NCBI RefSeq assembly: GCF_041765605.1
Contig: NZ_CP168900.1
Coordinates: forward strand, 884,001-948,000
Length of the DNA: 64,000 bases
Source: Listeria monocytogenes
Lineage (GTDB): Bacteria > Bacillota > Bacilli > Lactobacillales > Listeriaceae
Direction of reading: 5' to 3'
Part shown: one piece after another, positions 46,919-56,026 of the stretch
Position numbering within the stretch: the first letter of the stretch is position 1
Layout of the letters: each line of letters opens with the position of its first letter
Notes under the pieces: model-generated
What the model was told of the DNA's origin: nothing
What the model saw: the letters and a program-made list of their open reading frames with translations, nothing else
Databases searched by the model: none
Made by a program: the position numbers and the translations under genes

Positions 46919-46988
46919 TAGCTTTTGTCAGTTGAAACGTAATTATGTTACACTTAGTAGATAATGAAATAATTGGAGGCTATCAAGT

Positions 46989-49166
46989 ATGGAACAAATG
47001 CAAGATAAAATAATAAAACTAGTCCAAAAATCGCTAACGTATAAACCAGCGCAAATCAATGCCGTAATCAAATTAATGGAAGAAGGCAACACAGTTCCAT
47101 TTATCGCGCGGTACCGTAAAGAAATGACTGGTAGCTTAGATGAAGTAGAAATCCGTGATATTGAAGAAACCTTTGAATATGTAACAAAATTAGAAAATCG
47201 TAAAGAAGAAATTATTCGCCTAATAGATGAACAAGGAAAATTAACAGACGAACTGAGAGCGGCAATCACCAAAGCGGAAAAACATCAAGCGCTCGAAGAT
47301 TTATACCGTCCTTACAAACAAAAGAAACGTACAAAAGCAACGATTGCGAAAGAAAAAGGATTAGAACCGCTTGCTGATTGGCTAATGAGCTTCCCAAGTA
47401 ACGCGGACCCACTGAAAGAAGCGGCAAACTATATTTCAGAAGAAAAAGAAGTGGAGTCAGCAGAAGCTGCTTTACTCGGCGCACATGAAATCATCGCGGA
47501 ACAAATCAGTGATGAGCCTAGTTTCCGTGAGTGGATTCGTAACTTTACGCGCAAATTTGGGATGATTGAATCCAGAGCGAAAAACGCCGAAGCAGACGAA
47601 AAAGGCGTTTACGAAATGTATTATGAATTTAACGAAATGATTGGCAAAGTAGCAAGTCACCGTATCCTTGCATTTAACCGCGGGGAAAAAGAAGATATTT
47701 TACGTGTACAAGTTCAAGTGGATACGACAAAAATCTTCCAATATTTATTTGAAAAAGTTATCCAAAATCGCAATTCTGCAACTCGTCCTTATGTAGAAGA
47801 AGCTATTTTAGATGCTTATAAACGCTTTATTGGCCCAGCAATTGAACGTGAAATTCGCGGCGAACTAACAGACAAAGGCGAAGAACAAGCCATCCATATT
47901 TTCTCCGAGAACTTGCGCAAACTACTTTTACAACCACCTTTAAAAGGAAAAATTATTCTTGGGGTCGATCCGGCTTTTAGAACAGGTTGTAAATTCTCTG
48001 TATTAGATCAAACGGGGAAAGTACTAGAAATTGGCGTTGTTTATCCACATACAGCAAAAGCACGCCGTCCGGAAGCCAAACAAAAAATTGCGGAGATTTT
48101 ATCCACATACAAAGTGGAAGTTATCGCAATTGGTAACGGAACAGCCTCACGTGAAACAGAGCAATTTATTGTGGAAGTGATTCGCGAATCGAAATCGAGC
48201 GCTTATTATTGTATCGTCAATGAAGCTGGCGCGAGTGTTTATTCAGCGAGTGAAACTGCCCGCGAAGAATTCCCGGACTATCAAGTAGAAGAGCGTAGCG
48301 CCGTTTCGATTGGTCGTCGTTTGCAAGATCCGCTAGCTGAACTTGTGAAAATCGATCCAAAATCTGTAGGCGTAGGGCAATATCAACATGACGTAGCGCA
48401 AAAACGTTTAAATGAAACACTAACTTTCGTCGTTGAAACGGCCGTTAACCAAGTGGGCGTAAACGTTAATACGGCCTCGGCTTCTCTGTTACAATATGTT
48501 GCTGGCTTAAACAAGACAGTCGCAAATAATATCCGTAAATATCGCGAAGAAAACGGCTCGTTCGCTTCTCGCAAAGAGTTGAAAAAAGTACCTCGTCTTG
48601 GAGCAAAATCATATGAACAAAGTATTGGTTTCTTACGTATTTTGGAAGGTGAAAATCCACTTGATAAAACCGCCATTCACCCGGAAAGTTATAAGGCAGC
48701 TGAACAAATTGTAAAAGCAGCTGGTTTCGGATTGAAAGATATTGGTAGCGAAGATTTAAAAGCCGCACTTCAAGCGCTTAGTATCCCAGAAGAAGCAGAG
48801 AAATTAAGCATCGGTAAAGAAACCATGCGCGATATTATTGATAATTTAATTGCTCCTGGTCGCGACCTTCGTGACGAACTTCCAGCACCACTTTTAAAAC
48901 AAGATGTTATTTCGATGGAAGATTTAAAGCAAGGCATGGAATTACAAGGAACCGTTCGGAATGTAGTTGACTTTGGCGCATTTGTTGATATTGGTGTGAA
49001 ACAAGACGGCCTTGTGCATATTTCGAAACTAAGCAATTCTTTTGTTAAAAACCCGATGGATGTCGTTTCAGTAGGAGACATTGTAACTGTTTGGGTAGAT
49101 GAAGTAGATACAAAGAAAAACCGTATTGCTTTAACTATGCTTAATCCTAATGGAAGTGTTAAATAA
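46989..49166 (+). CDS. tex: Tex-family transcription accessory protein
   Basis: 725 aa RNA-binding protein. Order: N-terminal Tex helical part, YqgF-like RNase H fold ([21 protein letters not shown]), helix-hairpin-helix repeats (about 490-560) and a C-terminal S1 domain ([21 protein letters not shown]). GGAGG precedes the ATG. Ends 1 base into the SprT-like gene. Confidence 0.95.
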   Translation: MEQMQDKIIKLVQKSLTYKPAQINAVIKLMEEGNTVPFIARYRKEMTGSLDEVEIRDIEETFEYVTKLENRKEEIIRLIDEQGKLTDELRAAITKAEKHQALEDLYRPYKQKKRTKATIAKEKGLEPLADWLMSFPSNADPLKEAANYISEEKEVESAEAALLGAHEIIAEQISDEPSFREWIRNFTRKFGMIESRAKNAEADEKGVYEMYYEFNEMIGKVASHRILAFNRGEKEDILRVQVQVDTTKIFQYLFEKVIQNRNSATRPYVEEAILDAYKRFIGPAIEREIRGELTDKGEEQAIHIFSENLRKLLLQPPLKGKIILGVDPAFRTGCKFSVLDQTGKVLEIGVVYPHTAKARRPEAKQKIAEILSTYKVEVIAIGNGTASRETEQFIVEVIRESKSSAYYCIVNEAGASVYSASETAREEFPDYQVEERSAVSIGRRLQDPLAELVKIDPKSVGVGQYQHDVAQKRLNETLTFVVETAVNQVGVNVNTASASLLQYVAGLNKTVANNIRKYREENGSFASRKELKKVPRLGAKSYEQSIGFLRILEGENPLDKTAIHPESYKAAEQIVKAAGFGLKDIGSEDLKAALQALSIPEEAEKLSIGKETMRDIIDNLIAPGRDLRDELPAPLLKQDVISMEDLKQGMELQGTVRNVVDFGAFVDIGVKQDGLVHISKLSNSFVKNPMDVVSVGDIVTVWVDEVDTKKNRIALTMLNPNGSVK

Positions 49167-49633
49167 TGAATCAAGCAGAATTGCAGCGACACATGGAAGA
49201 AGTGTCGCTGCAATTTTTCCAAAAAGAATTTCGCCACCAAGCCGTGTTTAATGCGCGCTTACGAACCACTGGGGGACGTTATTTGCTAAAAAGTCACAAT
49301 ATCGAAATGAACCCCAAGTACCTAGAAAACTTTGGATTAGCGTACTTTATCGGGATTATGAAGCATGAACTATGTCATTATCACCTTCATATAGAGAAAA
49401 AAGGCTATCAGCATCGCGATCAAGATTTCCGTGAGTTATTAAAAAAAGTAGACGCACCGAGATTTTGTGCAACGATACCACGTGAAATTACCATGCATGA
49501 ATATACATGCAAAAGTTGCGGGAAGTCCTTTTTAAGACAACGTAGATTCAATGTGAACCGTTATCGCTGTGGCAGTTGTGGCGGAAAATTAATACAAATA
49601 GGTTCCAAGAAAATTTATACAGAAAACGCATGA
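49166..49633 (+). CDS. SprT-like zinc metalloprotease family protein
   Basis: 155 aa SprT domain. HExxH active site His67-Glu68-Leu-Cys-His71 (KHELCHYH) and a C-terminal zinc ribbon (CKSCGKSF and CGSCGGK). Function of bacterial SprT proteins is unknown; eukaryotic Spartan cleaves DNA-protein crosslinks. The start overlaps the tex stop. The nearby 20-base hairpin-like match at its start is inside both genes. Confidence 0.92.
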   Translation: MNQAELQRHMEEVSLQFFQKEFRHQAVFNARLRTTGGRYLLKSHNIEMNPKYLENFGLAYFIGIMKHELCHYHLHIEKKGYQHRDQDFRELLKKVDAPRFCATIPREITMHEYTCKSCGKSFLRQRRFNVNRYRCGSCGGKLIQIGSKKIYTENA

Positions 49634-49639
49634 AAAGTC

Positions 49640-49668
49640 TTGCAATTTTGCCAAGTTCTGCGTATACT
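49640..49668 (+). promoter_or_regulatory. SigA promoter of the tRNA-Asn/tRNA-Ser unit
   Basis: TTGCAA (49640-49645), 17-base spacer, TATACT (49663-49668), 17 bases before the first tRNA. Confidence 0.8.
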
Positions 49669-49685
49669 AGTGGAAGTCAGATAAT

Positions 49686-49758
49686 TCCACAGTAGCTCAG
49701 TTGGTAGAGCAATCGGCTGTTAACCGATCGGTCGCAGGTTCGAGTCCTGCCTGTGGAG
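49686..49758 (+). tRNA. tRNA-Asn (GTT)
   Basis: 73-base cloverleaf: acceptor arms tccacag/ctgtgga, D-arm with agctcagttggtagagc, anticodon GTT at 49719-49721 and T-arm ggttcgagtcc. Discriminator G. CCA is not encoded. First of two tandem tRNAs. Confidence 0.97.
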
Positions 49759-49761
49759 TTT

Positions 49762-49849
49762 GGGGAAGTACTCAAGTGGCTGAAGAGGTGCCCCTGCTAA
49801 GGGTATAGGTCGCTCGCGCGGCGCGAGGGTTCAAATCCCTCCTTCTCCG
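49762..49849 (+). tRNA. tRNA-Ser (GCT)
   Basis: 88-base class II tRNA: acceptor ggggaag/cttctcc, anticodon GCT at 49796-49798, long variable arm (gctcgcgcggcgcgag region) and T-arm ggttcaaatcc. Three bases after tRNA-Asn. CCA not encoded. Confidence 0.96.
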
Positions 49850-49861
49850 TAATAAATTATT

Positions 49862-49898
49862 AAGACATTGTTTAGGAAACTAAGCAGTGTCTTTTTTT
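49862..49898 (+). terminator. Terminator after the tRNA pair
   Basis: aagacattg pairs with cagtgtctt (G-T pair allowed) with a T run. Confidence 0.82.
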
Positions 49899-50001
49899 GT
49901 GGAAAAATAGTGATGGATTTGCGTCTATATGTATGCTAAAGTTATTTGGAAAGATAAGCTCAAGTTGCAAAAAACATAACATAAATACTCGGAGGTGCAA
50001 A

Positions 50002-50442
50002 ATGAAGGTTATCCATTTTTATAGTGAAAATGCGGACTATGGCTGCTTCTCTAATTTCTCTTTACATCCAGTTGTCATAGACGGTGTGACTTATCCAACC
50101 ACAGAACACTATTTCCAAGCGCAAAAATTTATAGATAAAAAGATTATTAAAAAAGTAATTAATACGAAAAAACCAATAGATGCAGCAAAATTGGGTAGAA
50201 ATAGAGACTTCCCACTGCGAAAAGGCTGGGAAAGTATGAAAGACGAAGTGATGTTAAAAGCAATCAGAGCAAAAGTAGAGCAACATTCGGAAGTGAAAGA
50301 AATGCTTTTATCCACAGAGAATGCTATTTTAGTGGAACATACGGAAAAAGATTATTATTGGGGCGACGGCGGAGATGGCTCTGGAAAAAATCGTCTAGGC
50401 AAGATTTTGATGAAAGTCAGAGACGAATGGAACTCTAAATAG
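50002..50442 (+). CDS. NADAR-family protein (YbiA-like), first copy
   Basis: 146 aa. ATG 50002 behind GGAGGTG; a longer open frame from 49897 lacks a ribosome site. NADAR pattern: FSNFSLHPVVIDG, TTEHYFQAQKF, and a C-terminal DYYWGDGGDGSGKNRLGKIL. Members of this fold (YbiA, RibX-type) cleave N-glycosidic bonds or reverse ADP-ribosylation of guanine. Sits in a group with a SUKH gene and a second NADAR gene next to a tRNA pair. Substrate unknown. Confidence 0.88.
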   Translation: MKVIHFYSENADYGCFSNFSLHPVVIDGVTYPTTEHYFQAQKFIDKKIIKKVINTKKPIDAAKLGRNRDFPLRKGWESMKDEVMLKAIRAKVEQHSEVKEMLLSTENAILVEHTEKDYYWGDGGDGSGKNRLGKILMKVRDEWNSK

Positions 50443-50457
50443 TGGGAGGTAGCTTAA

Positions 50458-50940
50458 ATGGAACCAATAAATCATTTTTTTGAATGGGCTAAAAATAATA
50501 ATTGGCAAGTAGATTTGTCTGCTGTAGAGAAAAACTTGCCAGAGCAGATTTTAAAGAGATATGGAAATTTGCCAGATGCATATAAGGCCTTTTATAGACA
50601 ACTTAACCTCTGTAGCAATGCGGGGGACACTTGTTGGTTTTTATCGGAAGAAGATTTTTTAGAGAATGAGGATGACGCCTTTTCGTGGAATTCTTTTGAA
50701 CAAATGAGTTTAGAAGCAGCAGAAGGCGATAAAAATTTAGAAAATAAAGTAAGACTATTTTGGAATGCACATTTACCAATTATGATGAGTGTTGGCGGTT
50801 GTTATGAATATTATGCTATCACTTTAAATGACGGAAGTGTTGTTCGTGGTTCGGAACCAGAGTTTGAAGAAAGTTCGATTGTAGCAGAGTCGTTCGCGGA
50901 TTTTTTACTGAAAATCGAAATTGGCAAAATAATATTATAA
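50458..50940 (+). CDS. SUKH (SMI1/KNR4) domain protein
   Basis: 160 aa acidic protein. SUKH-1 pattern: LPEQILKRYGNLPDAYKAFY, then WNAHLPIMMSVGGCYEYYAIT and a C-terminal FEESSIVAESFADFLL. SUKH proteins commonly serve as immunity proteins to secreted nuclease toxins. GGGAGGTAG precedes the ATG. No toxin gene lies beside it in this window; it is flanked by two NADAR genes. Confidence 0.85.
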   Translation: MEPINHFFEWAKNNNWQVDLSAVEKNLPEQILKRYGNLPDAYKAFYRQLNLCSNAGDTCWFLSEEDFLENEDDAFSWNSFEQMSLEAAEGDKNLENKVRLFWNAHLPIMMSVGGCYEYYAITLNDGSVVRGSEPEFEESSIVAESFADFLLKIEIGKIIL

Positions 50941-50972
50941 TAAATAAAATTAAAAAGTTGGAGATGATAGGT

Positions 50973-51521
50973 ATGGATTATACATTAGAAAAAATACAGC
51001 ATAAATACCGAAAAGGTGAAAAATTAAAATACATTTTCTTTTGGGGACATCAGCCTGCTGAAGATGGGAAGATAAGTAAAAGTTGTTTTAGCCAGTGGTG
51101 GATTTGTAGTTTTAAAGTGGACGGAGTGGAATATAATTGTGCTGAGCAATTTATGATGGCAGAGAAAGCAAAGCTATTTAATGATATGGAAATGAGAGAG
51201 AAAATTTTAGCGGCTAAGCATCCGAAACAAGCGAAAGATTTCGGTAGATTAATAAGTGGTTTTCAAGAAGATATTTGGCTTAAGAATCGGTTTAATATAG
51301 TTATGCGTGCGAATCAGGCAAAATTTTCTCAAAATGAAGAGTTGAAAAAGTTTTTAATGCAAACGAAAAACAGGATTTTGGTTGAAGCAAGTCCAGTAGA
51401 TAAAATTTGGGGTATTGGAATGGCTACTGATAATAAGAACGTGGAAAATCCGTTATATTGGAAAGGTCTGAATTTACTCGGTTTTGCTTTGATGGTAGTG
51501 AGAGATGAACTTGAGAACTAA
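50973..51521 (+). CDS. NADAR-family protein, second copy
   Basis: 182 aa from ATG 50973. An upstream in-frame TTG at 50958 overlaps the GGAG ribosome site and is less likely. NADAR features: FSQWWICSFKVDGVEYNCAEQFMMAEK, FGRLISGFQEDIW, ILVEASPVDKIWGIG, and LLGFALMVVRDEL. It differs enough from the first copy to be an ancient duplication or independent acquisition rather than a recent tandem repeat. Confidence 0.87.
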   Translation: MDYTLEKIQHKYRKGEKLKYIFFWGHQPAEDGKISKSCFSQWWICSFKVDGVEYNCAEQFMMAEKAKLFNDMEMREKILAAKHPKQAKDFGRLISGFQEDIWLKNRFNIVMRANQAKFSQNEELKKFLMQTKNRILVEASPVDKIWGIGMATDNKNVENPLYWKGLNLLGFALMVVRDELEN

Positions 51522-51612
51522 TGCGTACTAGTAAACTTGTTGTTCTCGCAAAAATAGTTTTTTTATAAGAGAATTGCTATAATAAAAAAAACGTTTCAGA
51601 AAGGAAAGGACT

Positions 51613-52005
51613 ATGGATAATAAACTAGAATTTACAACGATTGATGAATATATTACCCAAGCGCCACCGGAAACAAAAGAAGTGTTGCAAAAAATCAGAG
51701 AAACGATTAAAGCAGCTGCACCGGAAGCAACAGAGAAAATAAGTTATCAAATGCCGACTTTTTATTTGGAAGGAAACTTGGTGCACTTTGCTGTTGCGAA
51801 AAATCACTACGGGTTTTATCCGGCTTCTAGTGGCATTGCGGCGTTTGAATCTCAGCTCGGAAATTACAAGCATTCTAAAGGTGCTGTACAGTTTCCAATC
51901 AAAGAAGAAGTTCCTTACGAGTTAATTAAAGAAATGACGCTTTTCCGACTAGCAGAAAATAAACAAAAAGCAGCAGAAAAGCTAGCAAAGAAGAAGAAAA
52001 AATAA
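51613..52005 (+). CDS. DUF1801 / YdhG-family protein
   Basis: 130 aa small alpha/beta protein. Family features: TIDEYITQAPPETKEVLQKIR, ATEKISYQMPTFYLEGNLVHF and FYPASSGIAAFESQL. The C-terminus is a short poly-Lys tail. B. subtilis Fra (YdhG), an iron chaperone, is in this family; the function here is only inferred. AAAGGAAAGG precedes the ATG. Followed by a terminator. Confidence 0.87.
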   Translation: MDNKLEFTTIDEYITQAPPETKEVLQKIRETIKAAAPEATEKISYQMPTFYLEGNLVHFAVAKNHYGFYPASSGIAAFESQLGNYKHSKGAVQFPIKEEVPYELIKEMTLFRLAENKQKAAEKLAKKKKK

Positions 52006-52010
52006 GAAGG

Positions 52011-52043
52011 AGACTTTCATTGTGATGATGAAAGTCTTTTTTT
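52011..52043 (+). terminator. Terminator after the DUF1801 gene
   Basis: agactttcat-tgtg-atgaaagtct with an eight-T run. Confidence 0.88.
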
Positions 52044-52104
52044 TGTTTGGTCTTTTATTTTAAAAAGACTAGACATTTAATATTAAATGAGTATAATAAT
52101 AAAT

Positions 52105-52118
52105 AGAAAACGTTTTCT
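52105..52118. promoter_or_regulatory. cre (CcpA) site upstream of the PTS gene
   Basis: Perfect palindrome AGAAAACGTTTTCT just before the PTS EIIC start, matching the catabolite-responsive core WGWAANCGNTNWCW. Confidence 0.7.
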
Positions 52119-52150
52119 TTTTAGAAAAAATCATGTTTGGGGGAAGTAAA

Positions 52151-53437
52151 GTGAATAAGTTTATGGAGTTACTTGGGGAAAAGTTAATGCCTCTTGCTGC
52201 AAAACTAGGAGAGAATAGGTACTTAACCACTTTAAGAGATGCATTCATGTTGGCATTTCCGCTAACAATGTTTGGTTCGATTGCGGTGGTTTTAATGAAT
52301 CTACCGTTTTGGAGTGATGAAACGAAAGCTGTTTTACAGTTGTATCTTGGAAATGCCCAAAGCGCCACGATGAGTATTATGACTGTCTTTGTTGTTTTTG
52401 GAATTGGATATTCACTATCTAAATATTATAAAGTTGAAGCAATTTATGGAGGGGCAGTTGCCCTTGCTAGCTTCTTGATTTTAACGCCATTTTTCTTTAA
52501 TAGTCCTGATGGAGAGCTTATTACCGGAGCGCTTTCGTTAGATCGACTTGGGGCAAAAGGAATGTTTATCGGAATGATTACTGGTTTTATTGCTGCAGAA
52601 TTATATCGATTTTTTGTTCAACGGGATTGGACAATCAAAATGCCTGCAGGAGTTCCACCTGCTGTAGCTAAATCATTTGCAGCACTTATTCCCGCTATCT
52701 TAACATTAAGTATCTTTTTAGCAATTAATGTTATGGTACAATTCTTCTTCCATACAAACTTACATGATGTTGTTTATACTGTTATTCAAAAGCCTTTAGT
52801 GGGGCTTGGTTCAGGAATTGTTCCAACACTAATCGCTTTATTTTTTGTCCAAGTATTATGGTTTTTCGGCCTGCATGGTCAAATCATTGTCAACTCGGTA
52901 ATGGACCCGATTTGGAATACGTTAATGCTTGAAAATTTAGATGCTTATAAAGCTGGACTCCCATTGCCGCATATTATTACGAAACCATTTATGGAAGTCT
53001 TTACTGTTGGTATGGGCGGATCTGGAATGACTTTAGCAGTCGTTATTGCACTAGCATTCTTAATGAAGAGTAAGCAAAGTAAAGAAATTGGTCGATTAGC
53101 ACTTGGGCCTGGAATTTTTAACGTTAATGAGCCAGTACTTTTTGGTATGCCAATTGTACTAAACGCTACGATTTTAATTCCATGGATTATTGCACCTTTG
53201 ATTGTAACTACTTTGAATTATTTCGTAATGGCAGCTGGTATTGTTCCTGCTCCAACCGGGGTTGCTGTGCCTTGGACGGTGCCAATTGTAATCAATGGTA
53301 TTCTCGCAACTAACTCATGGCTAGGCGGGGCGCTTCAAGTAGTCGATTTCTTCATCGTCCTCATTATCTGGTATCCGTTCTTAAAACTAGTCGATCGGAC
53401 AAATATTGCGAGAGAATCAGAGGCGGCTATCAAATAA
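52151..53437 (+). CDS. PTS cellobiose-family EIIC permease (stand-alone)
   Basis: 428 aa, about ten helices. I prefer GTG 52151 with GGGGGAAG just upstream; the frame from 52133 includes that ribosome site. VLWFFGLHGQIIVNSV and NVNEPVLFGMPIVLNATILIP are family motifs. No EIIA or EIIB is next to it, so it borrows them from elsewhere. A cre site and downstream GntR suggest dual sugar control. Confidence 0.92.
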   Translation: MNKFMELLGEKLMPLAAKLGENRYLTTLRDAFMLAFPLTMFGSIAVVLMNLPFWSDETKAVLQLYLGNAQSATMSIMTVFVVFGIGYSLSKYYKVEAIYGGAVALASFLILTPFFFNSPDGELITGALSLDRLGAKGMFIGMITGFIAAELYRFFVQRDWTIKMPAGVPPAVAKSFAALIPAILTLSIFLAINVMVQFFFHTNLHDVVYTVIQKPLVGLGSGIVPTLIALFFVQVLWFFGLHGQIIVNSVMDPIWNTLMLENLDAYKAGLPLPHIITKPFMEVFTVGMGGSGMTLAVVIALAFLMKSKQSKEIGRLALGPGIFNVNEPVLFGMPIVLNATILIPWIIAPLIVTTLNYFVMAAGIVPAPTGVAVPWTVPIVINGILATNSWLGGALQVVDFFIVLIIWYPFLKLVDRTNIARESEAAIK

Positions 53438-53517
53438 GTTAAATTTTCCTTTTCGATATGCTATAATTTGACTAGAAATGGCTAGACATTTTTAATTCAA
53501 GCGAAGGAGCGATCGAA

Positions 53518-54231
53518 TTGGTTAAGTATGAATTGATTGCAGCAGATATCCGCGAAAAAATAAACAACGGTACTTATCCACCAGAATCCATTCTTCCTGA
53601 TCAAGTGAGCTTATGTAAAGCTTATGATTGTAGCAGAATGACAATAAAAAAAGCCTTTGACGTTTTAGCGCTTGAAGGACTTGTTTACAGACAACGGGGT
53701 GCGGGAACTTTTGTCATGAAAAATGCCTTAGCTAATAAGCAAGACGCGAGTTTGCGGGATTATGACGGTTTGACAAAAATGATGGGAGACAACCGAATTT
53801 CAAGTAAAATTATTGCATTCGATATTGCTTTCCCAGATGAAAAAACACAAGAACAACTTTTAATAAAAGCAGATCAGCCGGTGTACAAATTGATTCGGTT
53901 ACGGCTCTTGGACGGCGCACCATATGTGTTAGAGCATACAACGATGCCGGCAGATTTAGTTCCTGGTTTAACGAAAGAAATTTTACATCATTCGATTTAT
54001 GCATACTTACAAGACACACTTGGACTCGTGCTAAGCGGTGCCTTTCGGAAAATTAATGCCGATAAGCCATCTGAATATGATCAAGAATATTTAGCGTGCG
54101 GGGAACACGACCCAGTTTTAGAAGTGGAGCAAGTAGTGTATTTGAAAGATGGTAGACCAGTGGAATATTCTAGATCAAGACATCGCTATGATACAAGAAG
54201 TTTTATTATGGTTGACCACCGAGAAAAGTAA
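53518..54231 (+). CDS. GntR-family regulator (HutC/UTRA type)
   Basis: 237 aa. N-terminal winged helix-turn-helix (SLCKAYDCSRMTIKKAFDVL) and a C-terminal UTRA sugar-binding domain. TTG start after GAAGGAG. Eighty bases after the PTS EIIC, it likely controls that gene in response to a phosphosugar. Confidence 0.92.
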   Translation: MVKYELIAADIREKINNGTYPPESILPDQVSLCKAYDCSRMTIKKAFDVLALEGLVYRQRGAGTFVMKNALANKQDASLRDYDGLTKMMGDNRISSKIIAFDIAFPDEKTQEQLLIKADQPVYKLIRLRLLDGAPYVLEHTTMPADLVPGLTKEILHHSIYAYLQDTLGLVLSGAFRKINADKPSEYDQEYLACGEHDPVLEVEQVVYLKDGRPVEYSRSRHRYDTRSFIMVDHREK

Positions 54232-54234
54232 AAT

Positions 54235-54274
54235 AAAGTCAGCATGCCCGTAAAGCATAGCTGACTTTGTTTTA
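54235..54274 (+). terminator. Terminator after gntR
   Basis: aaagtcagc pairs with gctgacttt around a 16-base loop, followed by gtttt. Confidence 0.75.
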
Positions 54275-54337
54275 TGGAGGTAAAAATGTATAAAAAACTT
54301 CCGATGAAAAAAATGTAAATAAAATTAGAAAAAGCCG

Positions 54338-54365
54338 TTGACAGTCACTCAGATTATGTTATAAT
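54338..54365 (+). promoter_or_regulatory. SigA promoter of the tRNA-Glu/tRNA-Asp unit
   Basis: TTGACA (54338-54343), 16-base spacer, TATAAT (54360-54365): a near-consensus promoter about 60 bases before the first tRNA. Confidence 0.88.
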
Positions 54366-54428
54366 AAAAAAGCTGGTGTAAGAGAAATGAATTCAATTGA
54401 ATATATATTCATTTTTCGTTTTTTATCT

Positions 54429-54500
54429 GGCCCGTTGGTCAAGCGGTTAAGACACCGCCCTTTCACGGCGGTAACACGGGTTCGAATCCCGTACGGGTCA
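54429..54500 (+). tRNA. tRNA-Glu (TTC)
   Basis: 72-base cloverleaf: acceptor ggcccgt/acgggtc, anticodon loop ctttcac with TTC at 54462-54464 on stem ccgcc/ggcgg, T-arm ggttcgaatcc. Discriminator A. Confidence 0.97.
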
Positions 54501-54526
54501 CTTTTTTATTCATTTTTTATACATAT

Positions 54527-54599
54527 GGTTCCGTGGTGTAGGGGTTAACATGCCTGCCTGTCACGCAGGAGATCGCGGGTTCAAATCCCGTCGGGACCG
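54527..54599 (+). tRNA. tRNA-Asp (GTC)
   Basis: 73 bases: acceptor ggttccg/cgggacc, anticodon loop ctgtcac with GTC at 54560-54562 on stem cctgc/gcagg, T-arm ggttcaaatcc. Discriminator G. Follows tRNA-Glu after 26 bases. Confidence 0.97.
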
Positions 54600-54602
54600 C
54601 TC

Positions 54603-54638
54603 AAAAAGAATCCAAGCAAAACTTGGATTCTTTTTTTC
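54603..54638 (+). terminator. Terminator of the tRNA-Glu/Asp unit
   Basis: aaaaagaatccaag-caaaa-cttggattcttttt, perfect stem with T run. Confidence 0.93.
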
Positions 54639-54726
54639 GTACAGGAAATTGGACAGAGCTTTTTATTTGAGCTATAATCTTATTATTCATATAAGAATTG
54701 TAAGAATTAAATTGGAGGAATGAATC

Positions 54727-55107
54727 ATGGATTTAGTGAAAAATGGGAAAGTGTTAGAACTTGTACATCCAAGTGGAAACTGGACATTAATTAAAGAAGA
54801 AGGTTTTTCTCCAGTTCAAATAACTGTTGCGGCGGTTGCGGCTTGTAGCGGATATGTCTATCAAACATTACTTGAGAAAAAACGAATTGACATAAATGAT
54901 TTAAGCATTCACACTGATTATGAGCAAGATCAAGAAAGTGCTGTGCATGTTTTAACGAAAATTAATGTTACTTTTACGGTGGATTTAGTAGATAAAAGCA
55001 ATGAAGCGAAAGCCGAAAAAGCTGTCCATTTAGTGAAAGATGCTTGCCCGGTTGCGAAAAGTTTAGACCCGTCGATTGAAATTAATGAGATTGTTGTTTT
55101 TAAATAA
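54727..55107 (+). CDS. OsmC/Ohr family protein
   Basis: 126 aa. OsmC fold with a cysteine in AVAACSGYVYQTLLEKK and a second Cys in KDACPVAKSLDPSIEI. Such proteins use the Cys pair to reduce organic hydroperoxides. GGAGGAATGAATC precedes the ATG. Monocistronic, with a terminator. The precise substrate is unknown. Confidence 0.88.
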   Translation: MDLVKNGKVLELVHPSGNWTLIKEEGFSPVQITVAAVAACSGYVYQTLLEKKRIDINDLSIHTDYEQDQESAVHVLTKINVTFTVDLVDKSNEAKAEKAVHLVKDACPVAKSLDPSIEINEIVVFK

Positions 55108-55117
55108 AATGATTTAT

Positions 55118-55146
55118 AGACCAAGCCGTGGTGCTTGGTCTTTTTT
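55118..55146 (+). terminator. Terminator after the OsmC gene
   Basis: agaccaagc-cgtggt-gcttggtct then six T residues. Confidence 0.88.
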
Positions 55147-55221
55147 CTGTTTAGTTTGGCTTGATAACTTAAAGGGAAGGCTATATACTGAAACCAAACA
55201 ATACAAACGAGGTGCTGGAAT

Positions 55222-55895
55222 ATGGCAGAGAAAACAATAGTAGAAAAATTACAACTGACTAAATATAAAGAAGCAGTCATCCTAAATCAACCAGATGGAG
55301 CGGATTATTTCCAAAATCTAGCAAATTACGAAGAAAAACTAGCAGACAAACAATACGATTTAATTTTTGATTTTGTGGAAACACTAGAAGAATTAATTAC
55401 GTTCGTAAAAAAATTATTGCTGAAAATAAACTTGCTGCGAATGGTTATTTATTTTTCGCCTATCCTAAAAAAGGCAATAAAAAGTTCGCTACATATGTAC
55501 ACCGCGATGAACTCATGCCAGCGCTTAAAACCGATGAAGAAGGTTACGTCGACGGTAGCACACTCAAATTCACGCGAATGGTCGCGCTCGATGAAACGTA
55601 CACGGTTGTTGGCCTAAAAGAAGCGGCAAAACTAAAAGCGAAGGGTGTTAAGAAAAATAATCCTTCCGCAGATGAATACGTCGACCATGTACCTCTTGTC
55701 GCCGAATTTCTAGCAGACAAAGGCGATTTACAAGCCTTCTACAACAATCTAGCCACAGGATACCAGCGGGTTTGGGCGCGCTATATTTACTCTGCCAAAC
55801 AACCAGCGACACAAGAAAAAAGACGTTTAGAAATGGTCGATATTTTGAGTCAAGGTTATAAAACAAAAGATCTTTACCGACAAGGGAAAAAGTAA
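55222..55895 (+). pseudogene. YdeI/OmdA-family gene interrupted by a frameshift
   Basis: The N-terminal frame (55222 on, MAEKTIVEKLQLTKYKEAVI) and the C-terminal frame (to 55895, ending in DLYRQGKK) belong to one protein of the YdeI/OmdA (bacteriocin-protection-like) family. They break at a run of seven A residues, 55407-55413. An eighth A would restore FVKKIIAENKLAANGYLFFA and a full protein of about 224 aa. As written, translation reads past it to a premature end at 55617. It may be a real mutation, phase variation or a sequencing error. The start has GAGGTGCTGG upstream. Confidence 0.85.
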
Positions 55896-55923
55896 CCAAA
55901 TAATTTTATTTGGTTTTTTTTTT
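55894..55923 (+). terminator. Terminator after the YdeI-like gene
   Basis: aaccaaataattttatttggtt with a run of ten T residues. Confidence 0.85.
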
Positions 55924-56026
55924 TGTTTGAAACTGCTTCTTTATGTAAAAATGTCTAGGCGTGATAGAATAGAAGAGGAATAAGACGAAGGAAAATCTTG
56001 TTGTACTGGAAAAGGGGACATGCAGG

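Noticed and set aside
49897-50001. N-terminal extension of the first NADAR gene
   Set aside because: The extension lacks a ribosome site, while ATG 50002 has GGAGGTG and matches the family start.
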